From contig NC_061072.1 in NCBI RefSeq assembly GCF_021917145.1, positions 9,635,059 to 9,699,058 on the forward strand: a stretch of DNA of 64,000 bases. Reading direction: 5' to 3'. The DNA comes from Hypomesus transpacificus. Its lineage: Eukaryota; Chordata; Actinopteri; Osmeriformes; Osmeridae. The first letter of the stretch is position 1; every line of letters starts with the position of its first letter. The notes beneath the pieces are model-generated. The model had not been told where the DNA came from, searched no databases, and saw nothing but the letters and a program-made list of their open reading frames with translations. Position numbers and translations under genes: made by a program. Below, piece after piece: positions 1 to 19,440 of the stretch.

Positions 1-357
1 AGGCGCTAATGCACTGCACTTTGTAAACAACACAAGGTATATTTACATTGCCTTTCAGACATACTGTACAGCAGAGGTCATGCTGGTCCATTTTTTTAAT
101 GATGCATGCAGTATTAGTGTCTGAGGTCAATGCACATGCACCAATGACATGCTGACGACTCATACCTTTGACCTTTTGGCCATGAGACTAAACTGTGGTT
201 GGTTGACTGCTTCCAAACACGTGACCTTCAAACAATCCCAGTCTTCATTTATTGTACGTTTTGGTTAGGTTTAACTTTGACATATATCATGGTCTAAAAT
301 GTTGCAACAAACTAAAACTTAGATGTGCGCTACTTCCATATCCTGTGCCAGTCTTAC

Positions 358-3035
358 CAGAGTCCATGAGGACACTGACGGGGGAGTGGTAAGTGTGCAG
401 GTACTGCTGTGGGCTCAGGAGCTCCCCTCTGCTCAGCAGCTGGGTAAGAACGTCCTGAGGAACGATCAAGTCTGGAACCTCATCCAGCACTGACCCCGGA
501 GGCATCTTAGAGCCCTAAAAAGTAAAATGACCATTCGCCTTGTCTTTCTAACATATCGAAGCCTGGCTTTGATGGTTTCACCTCAGATTGTAATGATGTA
601 CCTTGTTTGCTTTTTGATGGTGGTTTCCCAGCTTGAGGAGCAGGGACAGCACAATCCTGATCAGCGCTTCTGTGACCTCCTCCCCGGACGCATTGTTCAG
701 AGTCCTGGCCTGTACATTCAGCACTTTGTAGCTCCACTGCTGAAAGAGACGGCTGGGAAGGTCATGCGACATCATCAGAACCCTTGGGGCCTCGATCAGG
801 GCGCTGCAGATAGATAGGAGTCATGACAACATCAAAACAGCATGTCAAACGGTTCACAACTATGCTATATTAAGAGATGCCTGATATGGTACAAAAATAC
901 TTTATTGACTGTTTATTTTGAACACGTTGTTACCCCTGTGGCAGCTCCTGCATGCTGGTCAGGTCCTGCAGAACAGACACCAGAACCTCACTGGAAGACT
1001 GGAAGAGAATCACCACTGGTACAGTGCAAGAAATATTGCTACACAGCATATTATTGTTATATACGTATTTATTGCTTATATTGAGACACAGACATCCCAG
1101 ACAGGCCTAATAAATACCAATGAATATTAATTTATCCTTGGTTACCTCAATGACGTGGAGCATGCAGGTTGGATACAGCAAAAGCAAGCCTGTGATACTG
1201 TCACCTTGGTAATACTTCTGCAAGCGCTGGTTTAGTTCCTCGTAGTGCACTGAAAGAAACAAAAGGGATTTGTGTAATTGTTATCGATAGTAAAGGTTGG
1301 TTTCCTGGTTAACGCTGTCTCTCAGTGCAAAAACTCCTATTGTTATCTTTTATTGCTTGCATTCAATGCTGTTCTTTTGTGAGTGAATTTACTTCCATAG
1401 AAAAAACGAGTCTCTTCAAGATGTCCTGCCCTTTTGTAAATAGGTGTGAAAGCTATAAAGGGATCCATACTAAGAAGGAAGGGACGTGTGAGAGAGTCAG
1501 TATCCCTTTTGGAGTTTGTGCAACATTTGAGTGATAGATACAAGTGTTAAATTGCATTCATTTTGTAACTATGGTGTGATCAACAACAACAAAAAGTTCT
1601 CATTTTGGCGTGAGGGCTGAAACCAGAGAGGGTGTACAGCAGCATCTGTCAGTGAAACAGTGATGGCTTGTAATCCCTTAAAGAATGCACATCCTCTTAG
1701 AATTAATGGCTCTTAAATGTGTTCTAAAGTAACGGCTGCCTGACCTCCCAAGTCTGTCCTGTCGGCGAGTGGCTGGGGGAGGCTGGCGATGACTACCAAC
1801 CGGTGTAACAGGAACTTCTGGATGGACAGAGAAGAAGGGTATTATTATAAGACCTGCAGTAAGAGGATGTGAATCAAGAAAAAAACAAATTAATAATGGG
1901 CAAACCATTACCTTAACAATCAATCATGCCATGACAAACCAACATATTTGCTCACTTTAACACAAAGAACAAATGAACACATTAACAAATCGTCATTTTG
2001 GTCATATCCTTGAACTTGATTCTTGACTAGAGTTGTCTCAGCTCTACCTACCCAATATATTTTACCAACCATTTCATCTTCAGGTTTCAAAAGTCTCCTC
2101 TGTGCCATAAAATGGTGAAACAGACTCGTCCCAACGTCCTCCTCCTTCTGTTGTTTGAGACTCTGCATGCTGGCTGCCTCCATCTCTCTTACAACCAAAC
2201 ACTGACTGAGGCAAGACCAGCAACGTATTGTCCTGTCAGCCTCTCTTTCTGTTTACCTCCTCCATGGTATATCCTGGAAACCTGCCACTACTACCCCCAG
2301 CGTAATAAACCCAGCCTGCAGCAGCAGTGACTGTCCACAAATGCCCCTGATTAATACCCTGTTTAAAAAAATATACTGAAATAAAATATACATGTATATT
2401 TGCAGTGGTTGCTGAACATGGAGATATGCGTACGTTCTCTGTATAGCGCTGTTAGTGTTGGTACATACAGTAGTCATTCTGTCCACTCTCATGCAGCCAC
2501 ACTCAGACATTGACCTAACCACAAACACTGCCCACTCCAGGCCAGTTAAGGGTACCTTGTTTATTCACAGGATTGCCAGTTGGAGAGGCTAAGTCTCTAT
2601 GACAACGAATCTCATTCTCCTTTAGTAGAATAGCAGGTCTCATTTCAATATGAAAGCAGTCTTCTGTGTTAGTGGTGCCACACAAACCGGGCCGCCTTAT
2701 TACAAACCCAATTATTACAAACCCTTATAACTAATCCCCAAACTCCAAACACATGTAAGGTCAAGTTTTACCATGACACTAACTCTATATCTCGGTTTTG
2801 TAGTTTTGAGAGAGCAAACATAAAGAAACATCACATCTAACTGTAAAATAAACATAATTTCTAGGGCCGGAATAAAGATGTCATTATCATGCACTGAAGT
2901 TGCTTTTCCAGAACAAACCTTTCTAATCGCTCTGTTAGACTCCTCCAGTTTTGCAAACAATGACATTCTGTCTTCAAAGGACGAGGTCCACTCTTTCAAA
3001 GGAGTCTTATCAACTTTTTGCGATCTAGAAGCCAT
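358..3035 (-). CDS. tex47: TEX47-like protein (testis-expressed 47, BLUF-like fold), 3' end unresolved
   Basis: Minus-strand exons with matching phases are seen at 1817-1745, 1249-1146, 998-934, 803-602 and 514-358. The 1817-1745 exon begins KFLLHRLVVIAS. The next reads VHYEELNQRLQKYYQGDSIT and then GLLLLYPTCMLHVIE. The 803-602 exon carries LIEAPRVLMMSHDLPSRLF. This pattern is what I recall of TEX47 (human C7orf62), a testis protein with a BLUF-like fold and no firmly known function. The likely first exon is 3035-2919 (starts MASRSQKVDK, donor AAG|GTTTGT). An exon ending at 2070 (FHHFMAQRRLLKPEDEM) joins in phase to KFLLHRL, but its acceptor is uncertain, somewhere near 2170-2200. The exon ending at 358 stops at a good donor (CTG|GTAAGA), so a short last exon must follow. 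A small in-frame candidate after TTTTAG near 293 ends within about 20 bases, but it could also lie outside the window. The gene is head-to-head with ndel1. Confidence 0.72.
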
Positions 3036-3571
3036 GATTGGTAAGGGTGTTTGGTTTTGTATCTAAGCAACGAGTCAGGAAAACGTGAAAAGAGGTGGGA
3101 TAACCTGTATGGACAACCAGAGCCATATAATTTTTTTCTACTTTTTCTATGGCTCTGGGGACAACGAGAAGCCTTGTCCAATAACGACTGTGGTATAATA
3201 GAACAGAACAGAAAATAGTGGTATATGTTTGGGGGCGGAGGATAACGTTTTTAAAGAAGCAATAAATACAATTGTCCTTTTTACTGAGTATGTTGGGTGG
3301 GACCAAATTCATCCCATGGCCGATTGTGGCCACCAGATGATGCCATTTTTCAAGATAGAATATTTACATTTCTGGCTGCGCGTAATCCGCAGCTCTGAAG
3401 ACGGTGAACGCATCCAGCCCAGCCCTCTTGCATGCCTTATGTGACGAAAGCTGCGCGTGAAAACCCCAGACAGTACTGCTGTCAGCATCAACAGCTTCTT
3501 CCACCGGAGCAACTAGGTCGACGAAGATGGACTAAAAACCAAAGGGCGAGGCAACGATTGGAAATGTTCAG
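3036..3571. promoter_or_regulatory. Divergent tex47/ndel1 promoter and ndel1 leader exon
   Basis: This is the gap between the tex47 start codon on the minus strand and the first ndel1 intron. The right part (about 3370-3571) is locally richer in CG dinucleotides and ends with a good splice donor, TTCAG|GTAGCT, at 3571/3572. I infer that it holds the non-coding first exon of ndel1. No TATA box was seen. The assignment is inferred from gene layout and the splice site only. Confidence 0.45.
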
Positions 3572-5880
3572 GTAGCTATTGAACTGATTAACGTGATTTA
3601 TCTGTGTCGTTGTACATGGCTATTGATGTTGAAATAATGTATCATTGTCTCTAGTTTTATCATGACAAATACATAAAAACGTCCTAGCCAGTTAGCCTAG
3701 CTTTAGCTAGATGGATTTGTACCCAGCTACAACAAGCCAGCCAACACATGAGACAGCTGAGTGTAGGTCCTTACTAAGGATCTGACAGTTGCGTGTCAAG
3801 TGCTCGGACTCTTACTAGACGGCAACGCGTTTTAAACCCCGTAGATTTGTCAGTTGTTGGAAATATTATATATTTAGACTTGGTATGCAGGTGTGGTGAT
3901 GCACCCCGTGTGGTGACATACCCCATGTGTAACGTTATAAGAGTGGATGGCGTGCTAAAAGCTGAGAGAAATGTACTGTAGATGCATTGTGAGCGTGCCG
4001 TTAATGAGATATGGTTTACTGCCATGCCTTATCTTCATGGTATAAAGCTATATAGGCTGTCTTTTTGAAAGATCACAAGAGCTCACAAATGTCCATGGAT
4101 ATTTGACTGTTAAATTTCTGTAATCGTTGCTGTTGTTAAGGAAGGGAGGTACTAGTGACACGTCCTACTAGATTGTCTTCAACCATTTCGAATAGCCGCT
4201 ATTCTTTCGGCACATTTTATTTGTTTCTCAAATACACAAAACGTGCTCTCCAACGTAAATTTCCTTTAAAACTTTGTGCTGTCTTGTCATATTAACACCT
4301 GACTTAAAATGTTGTTATGTTGATGTTAGATGATGATGTTAGAAGTTGGTATATTGTTCTCTCAGTTGGCTTCTCCTGAAATGTATTCAGTGCCTGTCTG
4401 AGCCAATCCCAATGCAGAGGGAGATAACAGTATGAGTCCATTGTTAAAGAGGTCTTTTTCTTTCTGTGCAATGGCTCTGTATCTGGATGAGAAATCCTTT
4501 GAGTTCTGAGAAAATCTTAAAGTATGCCTATTTCTTAATGTGACTTGTTAGTGAGACTAGTGGCCTATATTCCTTAAACTTCTGGAACGTCTCTATTGTT
4601 TCCAAATTAAATACAGGCAGTTTAGCAGATCTCAAATGGTTTCCCTTGAATGTGTGAACTCAACACATAGCCATGCCTACTGTTATTCGGGGGTCTCACT
4701 TAATACATTAATACTCACTTAGGGCGATGGTTAGCAATATGTCTGCAGTCTGCCAGGGCAATATTTATGACACTCATGTAGGTTCAGCCTAATGTCCTCG
4801 ACTGAGATGATTCCATTGGCAGGACATCTCTCAGTCACCGCTCTACGCCCTCTAAGTATAGCCTAGTCACTGTAATGTATGGGACCTCAGGCCATGACCT
4901 TAACCCTGTGATGGAATAGGAATGTGTCATTTTGAATCACCACCGCACCTATTTCACTTTTGCCATCGCTAGGCCAATATGCATCCTGTGGTGAATAAAT
5001 CCAAGGAATATTGATGGATTAAGGGAGGTTGGAGTTTCCAGATTGTATTACCAGGCTAGTCTTTGCTGAGATGATAAAATATTATTCTGACTGTTTGAAA
5101 CAGACTCTGGCAGTTTTGAGTATTTTAACAGCAGTTGACTCTCTTGTTCTTGTTGATGCTCATCACAAAGTCCTATAACCTAAATTGTGTGTTTGGAACC
5201 AGTGTTGTTTAATCTATTGGTTTTAAGCATATTCACTTTGTTTGAGCTATCTATACTTTTTCAGTCTAATCTATGTTAAGACAAGGAGAACTCAGGAGAG
5301 GCTCCTATGTTGACTTCTTTCCGTCTAATTTTGATTGATCCTGATCTGCAGTGTCTGTGTCCTGGTGGGACCTGACCTAACCCCTGCAATGCTGCTGTCT
5401 GTTGAGCACTCTGTCCTGCAGGCCATGGGAGGTCAGAGAATCAATCAGGCAACAGGCCACAGGAGGGAGAGTTGTTGCTGGCTTGGTTTAGCTTAGGCCT
5501 AACAGTATGGGCCACAATAGACTCGAAGCCAGCAAGGATGGTGGAAAGTGAACAACGCAGGTCCCACTTCCTATGCCCTCAGGAGCAGCCTGGACACAAA
5601 TAGCTTCTAGTTTGTTGCGATGGAACTTCATCGATCAGTGAGCGGGATACTGAGGACAAAAGGTCACTCTGTCAACTATCGCCTAGTCTGCCCTAAAGAA
5701 TCATCCCAGCCAAGCACACTGTGCTGTGTTTTGGATCACATTCATCTGGCATTAGTGAAGCTGAAGATGGTACAGTATTAGATTGAGTTGGGCTGTGGGC
5801 GATTAGGCTATAGCCTACTGTGTTGTATGCTGTGTCAACATCAGCAGGAAGGATCTTACTGTTTTCTATTTGTGTTTCAG
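3572..5880 (+). other. ndel1 intron 1
   Basis: No exon, repeat family or conserved motif was recognised here. The stretch ends with a clear acceptor (TTTGTGTTTCAG) at 5880, immediately before the first coding exon of ndel1. It is inferred to be the intron between the non-coding leader exon and exon 2. Confidence 0.5.
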
Positions 5881-5892
5881 ATTGGGATGACC

Positions 5893-13298
<7,406 letters not shown>

Positions 13299-14335
13299 CG
13301 GTGTTGTACCCCAGAAAGCCCCTAATTTACAACCCCACTCTCCCCACTCTGTCCACTGCCTGTGGACCGAATATTGTGTGGACATCTACAGACTCCAGAG
13401 AGCACAGAGAATGGCTAGCACTATAAAACACTTTTCACACTGTAATTCTGGCCCTTTTTGCAGTCACTGCACTGTGTGTTATGACGAGTCAGTACTTGTG
13501 GGTATGTCCTGTATATGTTTATCTGATATACATATATATGTTTTTTTGTTTGTCTGTCTCTGGGGGCTAAATGCAAACATCTGAATTACTGTAATATCTT
13601 CATCTAGCAGCTGTGACCCAGACTGTGGTTTGCAGGAATGGGATTGCCAGCATTAATGGGATGGCACATGTGCTCGATGGGTTAAATAGCCTGAAATGAT
13701 TTTTTGCCATGTGGACTGGCTCCTCACATGTTTGCCATAAATAATTGAGGGAAGTTTAAACCTTCAATGTCAACCTTTTAAACCATCTGTCTTTACTCTT
13801 ACAGCCATGAGGGTTACAGTGTGTTGTTCTATTATTTCTGCATACAATAGTTTGTTTGTCTATAACTTGTTACAAAGTATCAGTTGGTTACATTAAAAAG
13901 GGAAGAGATGTTACTTATGTTATTGAACCATATGAGTGTGCACAATATTGGTCATATTGATCGTTATTTACAGATGTCCACTGAAGTAGTACTGACCATT
14001 TGTTTTCCTTTGGAGTTTAAACAGAAACTACCACCATTTTGAATCTCCTCTGGCATTTAAATGTTAGTATTTTATGATGTTTCTTGAAAATGTCACAACA
14101 CCATTATAAGCAAGTGTAGCACTTGACCTTGTGCGGATATTTACGTTTCATTCAAGTGCAATATTGCTTGTTTGTCCTCTTCATGTAAAATGTTTTAATT
14201 TATTTCCGATTTCTTTAATGGCATGTGTTTAAATAAAAAGGATATAATCATACATTTGTCATCATACATGTATTATATGATGATTTACAACCCGTTGTCT
14301 GTCTTAACGTGAAAATAAAAAACTATGCCAATCTA
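13299..14335 (+). other. ndel1 3' untranslated region (probable)
   Basis: About 1 kb of AT-rich sequence follows the ndel1 stop at 13296-13298. Poly(A) signals AATAAA are present in AAATAAAAAGG near 14232 and GAAAATAAAAAAC near 14314, so either could end the transcript. No ORF with family similarity was seen. Confidence 0.55.
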
Positions 14336-15044
14336 GTCTCAAATATATTTTGGTAGCTGTTGATAAATTTGATATTTGCATGTTTATTATTTGGTAAATT
14401 ATGAACATTTTTATAAACAAAGGTAGATATCTCCCTCTGGTGGTAGGTGGCTGTACATTCAGTCGCAGCTCTGAATTTACCTGTTCTGATTCTATACATT
14501 TATTTCAAGGTAATATCAAATAGACCAAACTTACAGGAATTATTTAGTTTTATTACAGGTGAACCAAACCTTAATAATAGGAGGTTGCATCAAATATACA
14601 GATTTTTGCACTAATTTCTAAGACAATTAAACTTGTTGAACTTGAATTATAACAAGTATTGGCCAGGTTTCCCAGATTCGTTAAGAAGCTCTTAACGCTA
14701 AGAACGTCTTAAGAACGTTCTAAGGGCGCCTTAGAACGCTATTAGAACGTTCTTAAGAAGATCTTAGCGTTAAGAGCTTCTTAACAAATCTGGGAAACCC
14801 GGCCATTATCAGTCCATGCACGTAATTTGAAAACATCTCAGTTTGGGTAAAGAGCTTACAAACTGCATCTGAACCGTATTTTCAAAACCCTCACAACAGG
14901 TGGATCACATCCCTCCATCACCTTTTTCACAATCAATATTTTTCCGACTGAACAGTCGATTTCACGTCACAAGAAAGTTAATGTAGTGCCACCTCAACTG
15001 GAGGGAGTCTACTGTTTGTTGTGCCTAGGTGAAGAGCCATTCTT
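14336..15044. other. ndel1 / microprotein intergenic interval
   Basis: This is the tail-to-tail gap between ndel1 (+) and the microprotein gene (-). Apart from the palindromic element at 14661-14804 nothing was recognised. The right edge probably includes the microprotein 3' untranslated region. Confidence 0.4.
14661..14804. mobile_element. Near-perfect palindromic MITE
   Basis: The left arm GGCCAGGTTTCCCAGATTCG reappears inverted at the right end as GGCCGGGTTTCCCAGATTTG. The arms stay complementary nearly to the centre, around GGGCGCC at 14723-14730. The element could fold into one long hairpin of about 70 base pairs. The flanks read ATT|GGCC and GGCC|ATT, a possible 3-base target duplication that would suit a PIF/Harbinger-type element. 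No coding capacity. Confidence 0.75.
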
Positions 15045-15808
15045 TCACATGCCTCCTTTCTTATCCGCTAGCTCCTCCATCTGCCTGTGTCTTCTCTCCA
15101 AGATCTCCATCAGTTTGGCTTCATTACGGGCTCGCTCCTGGGCCCGGATCGCTGCGATGTCCTCAAAGAATAGGTGTCTGGGGAAGGCACAGTGCTTTAG
15201 AATTAACATGTCACTGTTGCAATCAGTTTTGGTAGATAGTTTGTAGATATTTCTGGTATCAGTACTTCAGCACCTTTTTTTCATTACACAAATATCTGTA
15301 CTTTGTATTTCTTACATTTTTAAACCAGGCTCTTTATAAATACGAGTTATTCTACTTGACAGAATGATGTGTGTACTTTTGCCATCTCTGGTGGAACAAG
15401 ATGAGATGTTGACTGTTTTGGCCCTGGGATATGCATTGTGTTATGTTGAACTTTGTCTATCATTTGGCAATTAATCAGAACTGCTGAATGATAAGAGGTG
15501 TGAATGCAAAGTCAGAAATTCAGTGTTGACAAGTTGTTGCCAAGCAATGTTGCATGTATACTCGCATTTTTGTTTAGTTATGGGGGACGTAAGATAGGCT
15601 GGTCAAGGTTATTGAATCAATTATGGGTTATGTGAGAGTGGATTGTACCATCGTAAACAATTAAGATAGTCGAGGTCAAATGTATCCTTTAGATATATAA
15701 AGAATGAGTGTACCTGTTGAAGAAAGCAGTAGCAAGTCCCACGATTAATGTTCCAAACAAAATAGGTTTGGTAAGGCGCTTTACAGTGGACAGTTGATGT
15801 TGTTTCAT
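15045..15808 (-). CDS. Unnamed 75-aa single-pass membrane microprotein
   Basis: Two exons, 15808-15714 and 15177-15045, join in phase (AG|A) to 228 bases: 75 codons plus TGA. The start has a strong context (CCCACCATGA). The donor is AACAG|GTACAC and the acceptor CCCCAG|ACACC. The protein has a short basic N-terminus (MKQHQLSTVKRLTK), one hydrophobic helix of about 16-17 residues (PILFGTLIVGLATAFF), and a highly charged, predicted helical tail (RAQERARNEAKLMEI, ERRHRQMEELADKK). Such a short basic-TM-helix layout resembles small mitochondrial inner-membrane assembly proteins, but I do not recognise the family and give no symbol. It is divergent from armc7, about 650 bases away. The open frame ending in a stop, the splice sites and the Kozak context support a real gene. 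Codon-level conservation could not be tested. Confidence 0.7.
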
Positions 15809-16454
15809 GGTGGGAACCAGTTAGGTGTCCGATTGTAGGACGACGCACAAGATTAACTGTTCAGGGTCTTCTGGCAAATTATTGCCATAATAGTAATATT
15901 TTGATAGACTGGCTGTACACACACCCCCTCCAAAACTGTTCAACGACCCTCTCTGTCTGGCATCGCCATGTAAGCGTGCTAAAACTCACGTATCATGCAC
16001 TTCCGCTCCCTTCATTACAAAACAAATTCTCAAGGGTAGTTAACTTGCTTTTAGTTAAACATACTATTCACATGATATATATGTGTTGCAAAATTCTTGC
16101 GACATATATCTCAGCAAACTTAAACAATATTTACTATCCAAATGACTAAAAAATGACTAAATGTAAATCCAAAATCCACTCGCAATGTAGATAACTCTAT
16201 CATGGAACATTTAAATATATTTATGTTTGTGGGGAGATATTTAGTTGACGGACTTATAGCAGGTCGTTCCAGTGCCTCGAAACGTCAAAGAAAAGTGATT
16301 GCAATCAGCTATTAAACAGAAAAGGAGAAAAATAATATATATTTTTTGAAAATACACATATAGTAAGCTATGTGGTTTGAGGAGTATTGTGTTTCCAAAA
16401 TGTTTAGAAGGTGTAGCTTGATTATTTATTTTTACTAGTCAGATCAAGGCTACG
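15809..16454. promoter_or_regulatory. Divergent promoter interval, microprotein/armc7
   Basis: 646 bases separate the two divergent start codons. The interval is AT-rich and no TATA box or defined factor site was identified with confidence. It presumably holds both transcription starts and untranslated leaders. Inferred from layout only. Confidence 0.35.
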
Positions 16455-17306
16455 ATGTCAGGGAAGCCGGGAAATTCGACAGGATCTGATCGTTTTGAAT
16501 ACTTACAATCACTAGTTACCGAATTTCAGGACACAGACAGTGAAGGTGCGTAGCAATAATTATTTTTTAAAACATGTATCAACGATATTTAATCTTGATG
16601 TTGGTTGATATTTTACCTTAACAAATTCTAAGATTTCCAACATGTTTGTGAACTGCATGGGCTAGTCTACCCATTCTAACGTTGAAAATATTGCTATCAT
16701 TTAGAGGCCAAAGAGCAAGTACTGGCGAATTTGGCAAATTTTGCATATGACCCCAGAAACATGGTGGACCTACGAACGCTTCAGGTGATGGACCTCTTTT
16801 TGGACATGCTCACAGAAGATAATGAGAACTTTGTTGAATTTGGGATGGGTAAGTATTGTGCACACAGATCAGATGTTGTACGCAAAGGTGCTTGAAAAGT
16901 CCTCCCACTCAACAGAGAGATGCAAGGTAGCTTACTCTGTCTTCACTCATTTCTTTCAGGAGGGCTGTGTAACATGAGTATGGACCCTGAGTGCCGAGAC
17001 CAGATCCTGCAGAGTGATGGCATCGCCTTGGTAACCAGCTGCCTGTCAAGCCGGCGAGAGGAGACGGTACTGTCGGCCATCTCCACACTCATGAATCTCA
17101 CCACGGCGGCCTCCCGCTCTCTCACCACAGACACCACGGTGGTGCAGTGCATGCTGCGCTTTTCCCTCTCTCAGAACCCACGCTTGCGCAACCTGGCCTC
17201 TGTGTTTGTTCAGGACTACTGCACGAGGCAGCAGGTGGCCAGGGCAGAGGAGCGATTGCAGGGCCACCATCAGACCACTCTGGGGATCCCTCTGCCCAAG
17301 GATTAG
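16455..17306 (+). CDS. armc7: Armadillo repeat-containing protein 7
   Basis: Three exons, 16455-16545, 16705-16848 and 16960-17306, total 582 bases and 193 residues (human ARMC7 is about 198). Family signatures are [15 protein letters not shown] near the N-terminus, [52 protein letters not shown] and [12 protein letters not shown]. The protein is a compact stack of armadillo-type helices and has been linked to the spliceosome. All splice sites are canonical and phases agree. The start follows GCTACGATGTC. In human ARMC7 sits beside SLC16A5 and near KCTD2 on 17q25, and both are in this window, which supports the assignment. Confidence 0.95.
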
Positions 17307-18994
17307 TATGGACATAGAGGAACGCGGTTGCCTCTGGTCCTTTTAGACTGGATATCTGATGGACTGATTAATCTATACTCTGAGACAGTGACTGGACTCA
17401 GGCAGGATCACACTGCCTGGGACTGCACAAGGATGGTTTGACAGAAAACAGTCTGACAGATTTTATTGTATTGGCTGAACATGTTGTCGTTGGTAGTTAC
17501 TGTCCTTGAACAAGGTCTACATTGCTACAACATGTCACTGCCATATGAGGGAGATGATGCCCCTTTTTTGGTCAGCAAGGACTGGTTGATGGATGACTGC
17601 TGTGTATAATGCCTGCTATGCATTTGGCTACTATCAAATCTAGTTTTAAAGGTGAGCACTACCAGTGGTTGATGGATCTATTTGATAATAGACATTGGTC
17701 ATGAACTCTCAATACATTTAGTAAGCAAATGTCCCTTGTGAATTGTAATGTTATTTTCCTTTTTATACATTCATTAAACAATCATCCTTACTTTTTCATC
17801 AGTGCATTCCTTGCTAACACGTGAGGCAGCACATGAAGACCAGAGACTCCTCAGTTCTGTTGAATGTGTCTCAGGTCCAGACCTCAAAGCAGCCTGCTCC
17901 TGCTAAGCATCATGTGCAGAGCACATGTCCTGGGTGGACCTGAAAGGAAATTCTACACAGCTGGGAGTCTTCATGCATGTGTGCGTTTGTAGCGTTCCAA
18001 AGGTTTACTGGACGTCCACCTGCCACTGAGATCAATAGGAAAATGAACTGTAATCGTAAATATGACTTTACGTCCGGTAGAAGAAGCTGACCCCCCAGAT
18101 TTTAATTGTATAATTCGCACCCTGTTTCTAACCAAACTAAAGAGAATCTTCCTGAGATTAACAAGCGTTTGGCTGAGAGGAGAGACAATATTTATGAAGT
18201 GAAATAGAAATTAGACTCGATGGAACACATGCTTACCCACTGAGCCACAGAGGTTTCCTGCAAAGTTCCTTTCTACAAAACAGTGTAATTGCCCTTATGA
18301 CACTACTAAATGCCAAAGGACAACATATGTTTTGTTTCTGCTAATGCCAAGTTATAAAACAGAATACTCTGCCTTCTAATCATACTTATAAAACAAGTGA
18401 AAGTTTGCTGAAGTATTTTTAAGTACTCGTTCACAAAATACTGTGACAATAAGTAGAACTTTCTTGAATATACTTATTTATTTTTGAAACACGGATAAAT
18501 ACTAAACAGAAATGTGAAGCTTATCCTCTATTAGGGGTGGGAATCTTTTGGTACTTCACGATTCTTGGGGTCACGATTTGATAAAAAATTGATCGAATTT
18601 GATTTTGAATCAAATCGCGATTCAATATATGCTTACATAATAAATAAAAAAATGTGAATCGATGTGAATCGCAAGAAGACTGAATCGCGATTCATATGTG
18701 AATCAATTTCCCCCCCCAATCCTAGTACTTAGTGTTGAATGACATTTAATTAGGTTGCTAATGTGATTGCTTTATCTGTAAATTAAATTTATGTTTTTTT
18801 CAATGACTGAATTAATTGAAATAAAGATTTTTTCAGAAATTCTTTGAATATTTTTTTGGTTATGCGTTGTGTAGATCTTAAATTTCAATCTTTATGGTCT
18901 TAAAATGTCTTAAAAAGGTCTTATTTGACTTACTAAAACCTGCAGGAACCCTGGAACTGCTTTTGCCACCTGATAAAAACAGACATGACTACAC
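17307..18994. other. armc7 3' UTR and armc7/acsf2 intergenic interval
   Basis: The first part is probably the armc7 3' untranslated region, with ATTAAA at 17772 as a candidate poly(A) signal. The rest shows no exon or ORF with family similarity. One MITE-like element lies at 18532-18725, and another AATAAA is near 18819. Confidence 0.45.
18532..18725. mobile_element. hAT-like MITE with TAGGGGTGGGAATC end
   Basis: The element starts TAGGGGTGGGAATC, and its right end, read inverted, is TAGGATTGGGGGGGGAA. The interior is AT-rich with repeated GAATCGCGATTC and GTGAATCG palindromic pieces. The ends resemble TAGGGGTGGG-type hAT MITEs that are common in fish. No clear 8-base target duplication was found, so this is an old or degenerate copy. 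Confidence 0.5.
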
Positions 18995-19012
18995 GCCTAT
19001 AGTGTCAGAGCG

Positions 19013-19440
19013 TTTATTTTGGTAATGAAAAGGAAATGGAAGAGAGGTTTCATGGTCAATAATATAAAGGCTTTTTATGCTTACATTGTATTCTAGAAAA
19101 GATGTACTGAAGTAGAAGTTGTAAACTTGTTTGATTTGCTGTAACAGGTTGAGTACATAGACCCAAATACAGCACATTGTACTGATCAACATTCACTGTA
19201 TCATAGCCCATTCATATTTAAACTGTACTCATTTCTATCATCCAAGGTCTGACATATATATGTATATCAACCCCCTAAATATTGTACAGAACATTAAGAG
19301 GAAAATTTGGCATGTCACACAACATCTATGGTTCATGGCTGTGCTTTGATCTGGTTATGGAGTTTTACAGAGTAGACCAAAAACACAAGATGGATATCAC
19401 AGTTACAATCCACACATTTGGCCCCACCATTTTCAATCAT
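19013..19440 (-). other. acsf2 3' untranslated region (probable)
   Basis: This lies downstream of the acsf2 stop on the minus strand. TTTATT at 19013-19018 reads AATAAA on the minus strand and would place the transcript end near 18990. Confidence 0.5.
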
